Translations under genes and position numbers: made by a program
Assembly (NCBI GenBank): GCA_001464695.1
Contig: LNDQ01000138.1
Span: 1-32,012, forward strand
Direction of reading: 5' to 3'
Length of the DNA: 32,012 nucleotides
Origin: Betaproteobacteria bacterium Ga0077523
Lineage (GTDB): Bacteria; Pseudomonadota; Gammaproteobacteria; Burkholderiales; Ga0077523
Shown: piece by piece, positions 23,797 to 31,970 of the stretch
Layout: each line of letters begins with the position of its first letter
Numbering within the stretch: the stretch's first letter is position 1
The notes under the pieces: model-generated
Told to the model about the DNA's origin: nothing
Seen by the model: the letters and a program-made list of their open reading frames with translations, nothing else
Database searches by the model: none

Positions 23797-23840
23797 GGTC
23801 CTTATGATGAAACTCGTAGAAGAATTATTGTCGCAGGGGG

Positions 23841-23869
23841 TTGACGGCCCCGTAAAGACTATTTACAGT
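23841..23869 (+). promoter_or_regulatory. Promoter of the rtcB unit
   Basis: TTGACG (23841-23846), 17-bp spacer, TACAGT (23864-23869). It is the twin of the promoter at 20632-20660. Transcription would start near 23876, giving a leader of about 690 nt before rtcB. Confidence 0.75.
23852..23866. promoter_or_regulatory. Palindromic operator GTAAAGA-C-TATTTAC, one mismatch
   Basis: It is placed in the spacer and -10 exactly as in the first promoter. The centre base and one arm base differ from the perfect copy at 20643-20657. It is also 56 nt upstream of the XRE-like start codon on the other strand. Confidence 0.72.
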
Positions 23870-23914
23870 CCGCGCCCTTCGCTCCTGCGAGCACTGCATT
23901 CGAGAGGCTGCATC

Positions 23915-24097
23915 GTGAAACCCGCATACACCGTCATAGCCGCCAGGCCCGTCCAGGGTCCGGTTGCGCGCGCGTGTGTCCGGGCGATGCTGTCGTTCGT
24001 CATGCCGACCACGAATGTGCATCCGACATCGCTATCGAACCTCGATGGATTCGATCGCAGCGTTGGTCATGCCTATCCGGGAGAGGGAGCACCTTAA
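23915..24097 (+). CDS. Leader peptide 2 (60 codons) within the attenuator
   Basis: It starts at GTG 46 nt after the -10, with GAGAGG seven nt upstream as a ribosome site; the frame is open further upstream to 23777, before the promoter. The peptide starts MKPAYTVIAARPVQGP and has HPTSLSNL and a final AYPGEGAP. The order AAR-P, HPxxxxNL, YPG and the length match leader peptide 1. The stop TAA lies in the loop side of the first attenuator hairpin. A cis role through ribosome position is the simplest reading. Confidence 0.6.
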   Translation: MKPAYTVIAARPVQGPVARACVRAMLSFVMPTTNVHPTSLSNLDGFDRSVGHAYPGEGAP

Positions 24098-24162
24098 GGC
24101 GCTCGTACCCCTCCAAGCTCTGCCCGTCAGAGGCCCGGATTCCGCAAGGATCCGGGCCTTTT
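24075..24162 (+). terminator. Attenuator 2: intrinsic terminator with competing antiterminator
   Basis: The terminator GGCCCGGAT (24132-24140) pairs with ATCCGGGCC (24150-24158), with CC/GG and GCAA cap and a TTTT tail, as in attenuator 1. ATCCGGG (24075-24081) can instead pair with CCCGGAT (24134-24140). The stop codon of the leader ORF lies 13 nt after ATCCGGG, the same distance as in copy 1. A GAGC/GCTC hairpin and a CTCTG-CCCGT-CAGAG hairpin fill the interval. Confidence 0.8.
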
Positions 24163-24193
24163 GCTTTTTTGCAGTTGCAGCACCGCCCTGTCG

Positions 24194-24391
24194 GCGGATG
24201 TTCTTTCAAAGCTCATTGTGGAGGATGGACCGGGGGTCCGGTCCGTCATCCGCTCACTTCGGTGTGTCCATGCACTCCGTTGCCGCGTGAAATGGTGTTG
24301 GCGGCGCGGGATGTGCGCGGCCCTGGCCTCGCCTCGTGCAACGAGACACCGCATCCGACGGGATGCTCGCGCGTGGACACAACCGAAGTGA
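24194..24391 (+). ncRNA. Structured RNA in the rtcB 5' leader
   Basis: GCGGATG (24194-24200) pairs with CATCCGC (24247-24253), the same acceptor sequence as the Gly-like tRNA at 21050, but the inside does not make a cloverleaf. Directly after it, 24254-24273 pairs with 24371-24391: 20 pairs with one G-U and one bulged A. This encloses hairpins GCCGC/GCGGC (24282-24305), CTCGT/ACGAG (24333-24345) and GCATCC/GGATGC (24351-24366). It looks like a multibranched domain in the untranslated leader of rtcB. Confidence 0.5.
24199..24210 (+). promoter_or_regulatory. boxA-like antitermination sequence 2
   Basis: TGTTCTTTCAAA matches TGTTCTTTAACA at 10 of 12 positions and lies 37 nt after terminator 2, equivalent to the boxA-like site after terminator 1. 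Confidence 0.4.
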
Positions 24392-24403
24392 CGTGCAGGT
24401 GCT

Positions 24404-24444
24404 TGCCCCCTCCCCAACCCTCCCCCATCGGGGATGGGGGAGGG
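24404..24444. repeat. CCCTCCCCCATC hairpin repeat before rtcB
   Basis: A 12-bp perfect stem (24418-24429 with 24433-24444) is preceded by GCCCCCTCCCCAA. It is related in composition to the elements at 6047 and 25928. It lies in the rtcB leader, 119 nt before the start codon. Confidence 0.65.
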
Positions 24445-24562
24445 AGTAGCTGGAAGATGGCGTCCTGCTGGCGCTGTCCGGCGGGCGGAGAAAGAATGCA
24501 CCATGGGGTGCATGTTTGGGGAGAGCGCAATGGCGTGTTCCCCATGGAGAAGGGAAACTGAC

Positions 24563-25780
<1,218 letters not shown>

Positions 25781-25882
25781 GACGTCTGCTGCCGCGGTGG
25801 GCCAGCGGCCGGCGAAGCCGGGGCGCACGGGCCCTCTCACATCAAGCGGTGCGGCGCTTTGGTCGAGCTTCAATATAGGTCA

Positions 25883-25914
25883 GGGCGCTCGCTCAAGGGT
25901 CGGGCGCCCTTTTT
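25883..25914 (+). terminator. Intrinsic terminator after rtcB
   Basis: GGGCGC (25883-25888) pairs with GCGCCC (25904-25909), followed by TTTTT, 100 nt after the rtcB stop. It closes the RNA-repair island. Confidence 0.7.
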
Positions 25915-25927
25915 CTTTGTTCGCTTG

Positions 25928-26041
25928 CCCCCATCCCAACCTTCCCCCGGCGCAGCCGGGGGAAGGAGTGCCTATTGTCGCGGCGTCGTTGAAGTACGCT
26001 CCTTCCCCCGCGCGCAGCGTGGGGGAAGGTTGGGATGGGGG
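25928..26041. repeat. Element with 21-bp perfect inverted ends and inner hairpins
   Basis: The ends (25928-25948 and 26021-26041; starting CCCCCATCCCAA and ending with its reverse complement) are perfectly inverted. Each end is part of its own hairpin with CCTTCCCCC/GGGGGAAGG arms (25940-25966 and 26001-26029). The total is 114 bp without coding capacity. It looks like a small miniature mobile element or REP pair; the 6047-6180 element shares its end sequence. Confidence 0.75.
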
Positions 26042-26074
26042 CAGCAGTCCTACCGAATCGCCGACAACCGACGA

Positions 26075-28009
26075 CTACGCCACCTTGGCCCGCGGCTTCT
26101 CCGTATGACCGGCGATCACGGTCTTGATGTGAGACAGCTCGTCCACCTGCTTCTGCAGATCGCCGCGAGAGGATTCGAGCAACTTCGCCCGATCCTGCAG
26201 TGAACTGATGTCACCACTGATCTTGCGGATGCTTTCCACCCGACGTTCGAGCAGCTTCTGGTGGTCGCGCAACTGCATCGACAGCGGCACCAGGGCGCCC
26301 TTCAGCCACGCCTCGAACTCACCGCGCACCTGCTGGAACACGGTCTTCGCTTCGGCCACGAGGCCGCCATAGAACTTGCGCACGAGGAAGTGCTTCTCGG
26401 TCATGACATTGACCGGGTCGCGGCAGAACTTGTCGGTGACGTCGCGCAACGTGTTCATCTTGAGAATGTGCTTCTCGAGATTGAGGCTGGGCGGCGACAG
26501 CTTCGGAAAGCCGTGCTTCTCGTGGAATGTCTGGTAGACGCCGTCGACGAACTTCTTCGCTTCGGTCGCGAACTCGAGGATCTTGTTGGCCTCCTCGCCG
26601 AACTTGTCGAACAGCGCATTCATGCTCTTCATGAGCCCCGCCGTGGTCCAGCTGCCTTCGATCGATTTCTGGTTCTCGGAGAGCATCCGGTCCAGCTCAT
26701 CGTCGGACAGCGTGCCCAGCAGTTGATGGCCCTGCTTCAGCGCGACGCCGTAGTTGGTCTTGAACGCTTCCATGTTCTGCTGGTAGACCGCCTTGTCCTG
26801 CTCCAGGCGGCCCAGCATGGCGCGGGCGAGATCACGATTCTTGCCGGAGAGCTGCGACAGCTCCTGCAGTTCGCTCGAAGTCGAAGTGAGCGCCGAGCGC
26901 ACGCCTTCGAGCGAACCCTCGACCATCGTGCCGATCTCGCGATACACGGCCGCACGAAGGATCTCCTGCTTGGCAGGAATGATCTCTTCGGCGAGCAGGC
27001 GTTCCAGCTGCTTGATTCGGCTGCGCTCCAGCAACACCGAGTCGTTGCGGATCTTCGCGAGCAACGCCTTCTGCGCCGAGATGGCGATGACGTGATTGCG
27101 CGGCAAGTCGAGGGTGTGTGCAGTCTCGTCGATCTGCCGCTGGATGTTGGTTTCGATCTCGGTCTCGGACTTCAAATCGTCCCACATGAGATCGATCTTG
27201 TTCAGCACGGCGAGCGAGCGAGCGACCTTGCCCTGGACGAATTTCTGCCAGACCTCGAGGTCGGACTTGGTGACGCCGGTGTCCATGGCGAGCAGGAACA
27301 GCACCGCGTGCGCATTGGGAATCATGCTCACGGTGAGTTCGGGCTCGGTACCCAGCGCATTGAGGCCGGGCGTGTCGAGAATCACCAACCCGCTCTTCAG
27401 CAGCGGATGGGGAAAGTTGATCATCGCGTGGCGCCACGCGGGGATGTCGACTCGCGACACGCGCCGCTTGATCACCGTGGTGGTGAAGATGTCGCCTTCG
27501 ACGAGCAGGCCGAGCGCGTCGGCTTCCTCGATCGCCACACTCTTCGATTGTGCGAGGGTGGACAGCGCCTTCTGCAGCTCCTCGAAATTGTCGAGGTTCA
27601 ACTTCACCTTCACCCACTCGATCGGCTTGTGCTTGAGCGCGGCGATGGTCTCGTCGGACTTGCGCGTCTCGATCGGCAGCAGGCGGATGTAGGGTTCCTC
27701 CGCGGCGTCGTGGAAGATCTCCGTCGGACACATGGTGGTCCGGCCCACGTTCGAGGGCAGCAGCCGCTGCTTGAAATCGGAGAAGAAGATCGAGTTGATG
27801 AGCTCGGTCTTGCCGCGCGAGAACTCGGCCAGGAAGGCCAGGGTCATGCGGTCGTTGCGCAGGCTCTCGGCCAGGTCGTAGAGCCGCAGCGAGCGCTGGA
27901 TGTCCACGTGACCGTGGGAATCGAGCCAGGCGTGATAGGCCTCGATGCCCGCACGCAATTGGTCGCGCCATTGCGAATACTGGGCAACTAGGCTTTCGAG
28001 TTGGCTCAT
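26075..28009 (-). CDS. Dynamin-family GTPase, bacterial
   Basis: This 644-residue protein has a GTPase domain near the N-terminus. G1 is AEFSRGKT (61-68, where the first glycine of GxxxxGK[ST] is replaced by Ala), G2 is near TT (91-92), G3 is DTPG (212-215) and G4 is NKID (270-273). Long helical segments with coiled-coil character follow (about 340-450 and 590-630), as in bacterial dynamin-like proteins that act on membranes. No transmembrane helix is evident. It is in a separate transcript, convergent with rtcB. The role is unknown; membrane repair or phage response are options for the family. Confidence 0.82.
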   Translation of the reverse strand: MSQLESLVAQYSQWRDQLRAGIEAYHAWLDSHGHVDIQRSLRLYDLAESLRNDRMTLAFLAEFSRGKTELINSIFFSDFKQRLLPSNVGRTTMCPTEIFHDAAEEPYIRLLPIETRKSDETIAALKHKPIEWVKVKLNLDNFEELQKALSTLAQSKSVAIEEADALGLLVEGDIFTTTVIKRRVSRVDIPAWRHAMINFPHPLLKSGLVILDTPGLNALGTEPELTVSMIPNAHAVLFLLAMDTGVTKSDLEVWQKFVQGKVARSLAVLNKIDLMWDDLKSETEIETNIQRQIDETAHTLDLPRNHVIAISAQKALLAKIRNDSVLLERSRIKQLERLLAEEIIPAKQEILRAAVYREIGTMVEGSLEGVRSALTSTSSELQELSQLSGKNRDLARAMLGRLEQDKAVYQQNMEAFKTNYGVALKQGHQLLGTLSDDELDRMLSENQKSIEGSWTTAGLMKSMNALFDKFGEEANKILEFATEAKKFVDGVYQTFHEKHGFPKLSPPSLNLEKHILKMNTLRDVTDKFCRDPVNVMTEKHFLVRKFYGGLVAEAKTVFQQVRGEFEAWLKGALVPLSMQLRDHQKLLERRVESIRKISGDISSLQDRAKLLESSRGDLQKQVDELSHIKTVIAGHTEKPRAKVA

Positions 28010-28099
28010 GGCTGGTTCGGGCAGCGGCTGGGCACGTGAGCACCCGGTCTAAATGGACCAGGGTGCAGCAAGCATCGTACCAAACACCGGGCCGAGGCC

Positions 28100-28675
28100 T
28101 TACAGCAGCGTTCTCACCAGGGAATCGAGCCAGGCCAGGGGCAACATCAGCGCCAGCTGGCAGGCGACGATCGCGAACAGGGGTGACAGGTCGACCGCGC
28201 CCACGGGCGGAATGCGGCGCTGGATCGGCCGCAGCAGGGGGCGGGTCAGCGTGTTCACGACCGGGGCGATCGGGCTGTGGGGTGCCACCCACGACAGGAC
28301 GGCCTGGACGATCAGCGCCCCCATCAGGATGTACAGACTTGCCCGCAGGACATTCACTCCCGCCAGCAGGATCAGCCCGATGACGGACAGGCCCACTTCG
28401 GCGCCCAGGGTCTGGCCGACGACGAACAGCACGGCGACCAGCAGCAGCAGTTCGACCAGCCAGGCGAGGACCAGGGTCGACAGATCGATGCCCCAGAGGC
28501 CGGGAATGACGCGCCGCGCCGGACGAACGGCGAAATCCGTCAGTGCCGCCAGGAACTGGGAGACCTGATTGCGGGCGGGGGCACGGACCAACTGGAGGTA
28601 GAACCGCAGCAGCAACGCAATGGAGAACAGACCCAGGAAGGTCTGGAGCAGGAAGACGATGGCGTTCGAGAACAC
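28100..28675 (-). CDS. YggT family inner-membrane protein
   Basis: A 191-residue protein with two YggT repeats: hydrophobic segments at about 5-28, 65-90, 97-125 and 160-180, with the LVRAPARNQVSQFL and RPLLRPIQRRIPPVG loops. It is two nt downstream of proC, the conserved order in proteobacteria. Links to osmotic tolerance or K+ handling and to cell-division factors have been suggested for the family; the exact function is not settled. Confidence 0.9.
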   Translation of the reverse strand: MFSNAIVFLLQTFLGLFSIALLLRFYLQLVRAPARNQVSQFLAALTDFAVRPARRVIPGLWGIDLSTLVLAWLVELLLLVAVLFVVGQTLGAEVGLSVIGLILLAGVNVLRASLYILMGALIVQAVLSWVAPHSPIAPVVNTLTRPLLRPIQRRIPPVGAVDLSPLFAIVACQLALMLPLAWLDSLVRTLL

Positions 28676-28677
28676 TG

Positions 28678-29490
28678 TCAGTCCCTGCCGGCGGCTTCGC
28701 CCAGCTCGCGCGAGCGGGCCTCGGCGGCAAGGATGGCTTCGACGAAATGCTGCTTCACGGCATGCCCTTCGAGCACGGACAAGGCCCGTTCCGTGGTTCC
28801 GCCCTTGGACGTTACCCGGGCCCGCAGCACCTCGGCCGATTCGGGGCTCGCGTCCGCAAGCTTGGCCGCCCCCAGCAACGTGGTCACGCTGAGCAGCCGC
28901 GCGGCTTCAGCGTCGAACCCAAGCTGCCGAGCGGCAGCCTCCATGCTTTCGACCAGGTAGAACGCGTAAGCCGGGCCACTGCCGGAGACCGCGGTGACCG
29001 CGTCGATCTGGGTCTCACGGTCGACCCATAGCACTTTCCCGACCACCGCAAAGAGCTGCTCGACGGCCTTGCGCTCGGCAGCGCTCACGGACGGCAACGC
29101 GAACAGCGCCGACATCCCGGCGCCGACGAGCGCGGGCGTGTTGGGCATGACACGCACGATGCGCTCGTGCCCGCCCAGCCAGCGGCCGAGATCTCCGGTG
29201 CGCACCCCCGCGGCGATGGTCACGATGAGCGCCTTTCGCGCCGCGTCGCCGACCTCCGAGGCAACGGCACGCAACTGCTGCGGCTTGACCGCGAAGACGA
29301 TGCAATCTGCACCGGCTGCCGCTTGCGCGGCGGACGCAACAGCAGTCACACCCAGCTCCGCCTGCATGCGCTCGCGCGCCTCGGGCACGATATCGGCGAC
29401 CCGCACGTCGGCCGCCGCAGTACCGCTTTTCAGGATACCGCCGATCAGCGCGGTGGCCATGTTGCCGCCGCCGATGAATGCGAGCTTCAT
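28678..29490 (-). CDS. proC: Pyrroline-5-carboxylate reductase
   Basis: The 270-residue enzyme starts at the ATG at 29490 (MKLAFIGGGNMATALIGG); an open frame upstream to 29703 belongs to another frame's shadow. The Rossmann motif GGGNMA is at 8-13, and VKPQQ, MPNTPALVGAG and the C-terminal AVSGSGPAYAF and RVTSKGGTTE signatures are present. It makes proline from pyrroline-5-carboxylate using NAD(P)H. It is co-transcribed with yggT. Confidence 0.96.
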   Translation of the reverse strand: MKLAFIGGGNMATALIGGILKSGTAAADVRVADIVPEARERMQAELGVTAVASAAQAAAGADCIVFAVKPQQLRAVASEVGDAARKALIVTIAAGVRTGDLGRWLGGHERIVRVMPNTPALVGAGMSALFALPSVSAAERKAVEQLFAVVGKVLWVDRETQIDAVTAVSGSGPAYAFYLVESMEAAARQLGFDAEAARLLSVTTLLGAAKLADASPESAEVLRARVTSKGGTTERALSVLEGHAVKQHFVEAILAAEARSRELGEAAGRD

Positions 29491-29542
29491 GCTGAGGGGT
29501 GTTGAGCGCCCGGAGGCGCCACACCACCGTGGATTGCCTGCG

Positions 29543-30073
29543 TCACTTGCCCTCGGCCACTTTCTTGGCGTTGGCGAGGCAGGCCTTGTACAGGCCACCC
29601 ACCAGCTTCTGCATGGCTTCGTCGTTCGCATCCGGACCGGGATTGTCCTTCGCGCGGCGCTTGTAGCTGCTGAACCAGATGATCTCGGAGGTGCCCTTGG
29701 CAACGCTCACCACGCGCATCCCGGAGACATACTCGACGATAGGCAGCGGCGAGTCGATGATCTTGTAGCGCAGCGACATGCCCGCCCCGTCGAGCGCCAG
29801 GAGCTCTTCGGTGAAGGTGGGGCCATTGGCCAGCGTGATTGCGCGGACCGAACCAACGTCGGTGCCGCCGCTCACGATCTCGGTCTTCTCGAAGGCGGGG
29901 CACCAGGTCTGCAGGGCATCCCAACGGTTGATGGCGGCCCAGGCCTGGTCCGGTGTCGCGTTGACCGTGATCGTCTCGTAGGTGTTGAGCGTGCTCCAGC
30001 CTTCATCGGCGCTGGCGGATCCGGCGCCGGCGGCAAGGGCCGCGGCGAGCAGCAGCTTCAGGGGTTGTTTCAT
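29543..30073 (-). CDS. SRPBCC/START-like protein with signal peptide
   Basis: The 176-residue product starts at the ATG at 30073; the frame is open to 30313 within the yggS remnant. A Sec signal ends near SASADEG, so it is exported to the periplasm. The mature part follows the SRPBCC pattern: TYETITVNATPDQAWAAINRW, a TWCPAF loop and a final helix (DANDEAMQKLVGGLYKACLANA). These proteins bind hydrophobic ligands. It sits between yggS and proC, which are usually direct neighbours, so it may have been inserted. Confidence 0.75.
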   Translation of the reverse strand: MKQPLKLLLAAALAAGAGSASADEGWSTLNTYETITVNATPDQAWAAINRWDALQTWCPAFEKTEIVSGGTDVGSVRAITLANGPTFTEELLALDGAGMSLRYKIIDSPLPIVEYVSGMRVVSVAKGTSEIIWFSSYKRRAKDNPGPDANDEAMQKLVGGLYKACLANAKKVAEGK

Positions 30074-30143
30074 GGGGCTCCTCGGTTTGTCGTTGTGGGA
30101 CGGCCGGCGCGTCGATACGAGCCGCATCGTCAAGTATAGGGGC

Positions 30144-30768
30144 TCAACCGCGATCGCCGAAAATGGCCCGGCCGACCCGCACGATCGTGGCGCCCTCCGC
30201 GATGGCGCTTTCCAGATCGTCCGACATACCCATGGAAAGCGTGTCGAGACCGAGCCCGGTCGCGTCACGCAGTTGTCGCAAAGTCGCGAAACGGCTGCGC
30301 TGCAAGTCGACATCGTCGGTCGGCTCGGGAATCGCCATGAGCCCGCGCAAACGCAGCCACGCCGCTCTTGCTCTCCTCGCCGCTCACGTTCACCTGCAGG
30401 CAGATCTCGAGCAGCGGCAAACCGGACGGCCGCTGCGCCGAGAGCCTTTCGGCGATCTTCAGGCGATCCACCGAATGAACCCAGTGGAAGCGCTCGGCGA
30501 TGGTCCGTGTCTTGTTGCTCTGGATCGGCCCGATGTAGTGCCAGGTGATCGGCAGCGCACCCAGCGCGTCGATCTTGTCGACTGCTTCCTGAACGTAGTT
30601 CTCGCCGAAATCGCGTTGCCCCGCATCGAATGCGGCCCGAATCCGCTCGGGCGGGAAGGTCTTCGAGACCGCCACCAGACGGATGTCGCCGGGCCCGCGA
30701 CCCGCCGCCCGCGCAGCAGAGGCGATCCGGCCGGCTACGGCTTGCAGGCGTTCAGGCAGTCCCCCCAT
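30144..30768 (-). pseudogene. yggS: PLP homeostasis protein YggS, broken by an internal out-of-frame deletion
   Basis: The N-terminal part from the ATG at 30768 (MGGLPERLQAVAGRI, then DIRLVAVSKTFPPE with the PLP lysine, WHYIGPIQSNK, LQVNVSGEESKSGV) is normal. At about 30352 the frame runs into an unrelated tail. The C-terminal part (LRLRGLMAIPEP to DTLSMGMSDDLESAIAEG...GRAIFG) continues in another frame. Compared with E. coli YggS, about 16-20 residues between SKSG and LRLRG are missing and the junction is out of frame. It is either a real pseudogene or a sequencing/assembly error. YggS maintains pyridoxal phosphate balance. Confidence 0.8.
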
Positions 30769-30885
30769 AATCGATCGCGCTTCCATCTTCCGGAGCCGGC
30801 GCAGCATGCCACCCATGGCATGCTCCTAGCTTCCTTGATCTCCGGTTAAGAGTCCTTCCCGAACCCGAACGCGCAAGGATTATAG

Positions 30886-31929
30886 ATGGACATCTCCGAG
30901 CTTCTCGCCTTCGTCGTCAAGAACAAGGCGTCCGACCTGCATCTGTCGGCCGGCCTGCCGCCGATGATCCGGGTGCATGGTGACGTGCGGCGTATCAATC
31001 TGCCGCCCATGGAGCACAAGGACGTGCACGCCATGGTGTACGACATCATGAACGACGGTCAGCGCAAGACCTACGAAGAGACGCTCGAATGCGACTTCTC
31101 GTTCTCGATCCCGAACCTGGCGCGCTTTCGCGTCAACGCCTTCGTGCAGAACCGGGGCGCGGGTGCGGTGATGCGGACCATTCCTTCCAAGGTGCTCTCG
31201 CTCGAGGACCTGAAGGCGCCCAACATCTTCAAGGAAATCGCGCAGCAGCCGCGCGGCATGGTCCTGGTGACCGGTCCGACCGGTTCGGGCAAGTCGACCA
31301 CGCTCGCGGCGATGGTGAACGACATCAACGAGAACGAGCACGGTCACATCCTCACCGTCGAGGATCCGATCGAGTTCGTGCACGAATCCAAGAAGTGCCT
31401 GATCAACCAGCGCGAGGTCGGACCGCACACGCTGTCGTTCTCGAACGCGCTGCGCTCGGCCCTGCGTGAAGACCCGGACGTGATCCTGGTCGGCGAAATG
31501 CGCGACCTCGAAACCATCCGCCTGGCGATGACCGCCGCGGAAACCGGTCACCTGGTGTTCGGCACGCTGCACACGAGCTCGGCGGCGAAAACCGTCGACC
31601 GGATCATCGACGTCTTCCCCGCCGCGGAAAAGGAAATGATCCGCGCGATGTTGTCCGAATCGTTGCGGGCGGTGATCTCGCAATCGCTGCTCAAGACCAA
31701 GGACAACCAGGGGCGCGTGGCAGCGCACGAGATCATGATCGGCACGCCCGCCATCCGCAACCTGATCCGCGAGAACAAGGTCGCGCAGATGTACTCCGCG
31801 ATCCAGACCGGCCAGCAATACGGCATGCAGACCCTCGATCAGAATCTGCAGACCCTGGTGCAGCGCGGCGTCGTCGCGTCACCGGAAGCCCGTACCAAGG
31901 CGGCGAACAAGGATCTCTTTCCCGCCTGA
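30886..31929 (+). CDS. pilT: Type IV pilus retraction ATPase PilT
   Basis: The 347-residue ATPase has the PilT N-terminal domain (SDLHLSAGLPPMIRVHG), Walker A GPTGSGKSTT (about 129-138), Asp box, Walker B (DPDVILVGEMRD), His box (GHLVFGTLHT) and the retraction-specific AIRNLIRE motif. An AAGGAT ribosome site precedes the ATG. It powers pilus retraction for twitching and DNA uptake from the cytoplasmic face. It is divergent from yggS, with pilU following after 41 nt. Confidence 0.97.
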   Translation: MDISELLAFVVKNKASDLHLSAGLPPMIRVHGDVRRINLPPMEHKDVHAMVYDIMNDGQRKTYEETLECDFSFSIPNLARFRVNAFVQNRGAGAVMRTIPSKVLSLEDLKAPNIFKEIAQQPRGMVLVTGPTGSGKSTTLAAMVNDINENEHGHILTVEDPIEFVHESKKCLINQREVGPHTLSFSNALRSALREDPDVILVGEMRDLETIRLAMTAAETGHLVFGTLHTSSAAKTVDRIIDVFPAAEKEMIRAMLSESLRAVISQSLLKTKDNQGRVAAHEIMIGTPAIRNLIRENKVAQMYSAIQTGQQYGMQTLDQNLQTLVQRGVVASPEARTKAANKDLFPA

Positions 31930-31970
31930 CGCGGCACGCGCGACGGCGCAACACTTCAGGAGCGTTTCGA

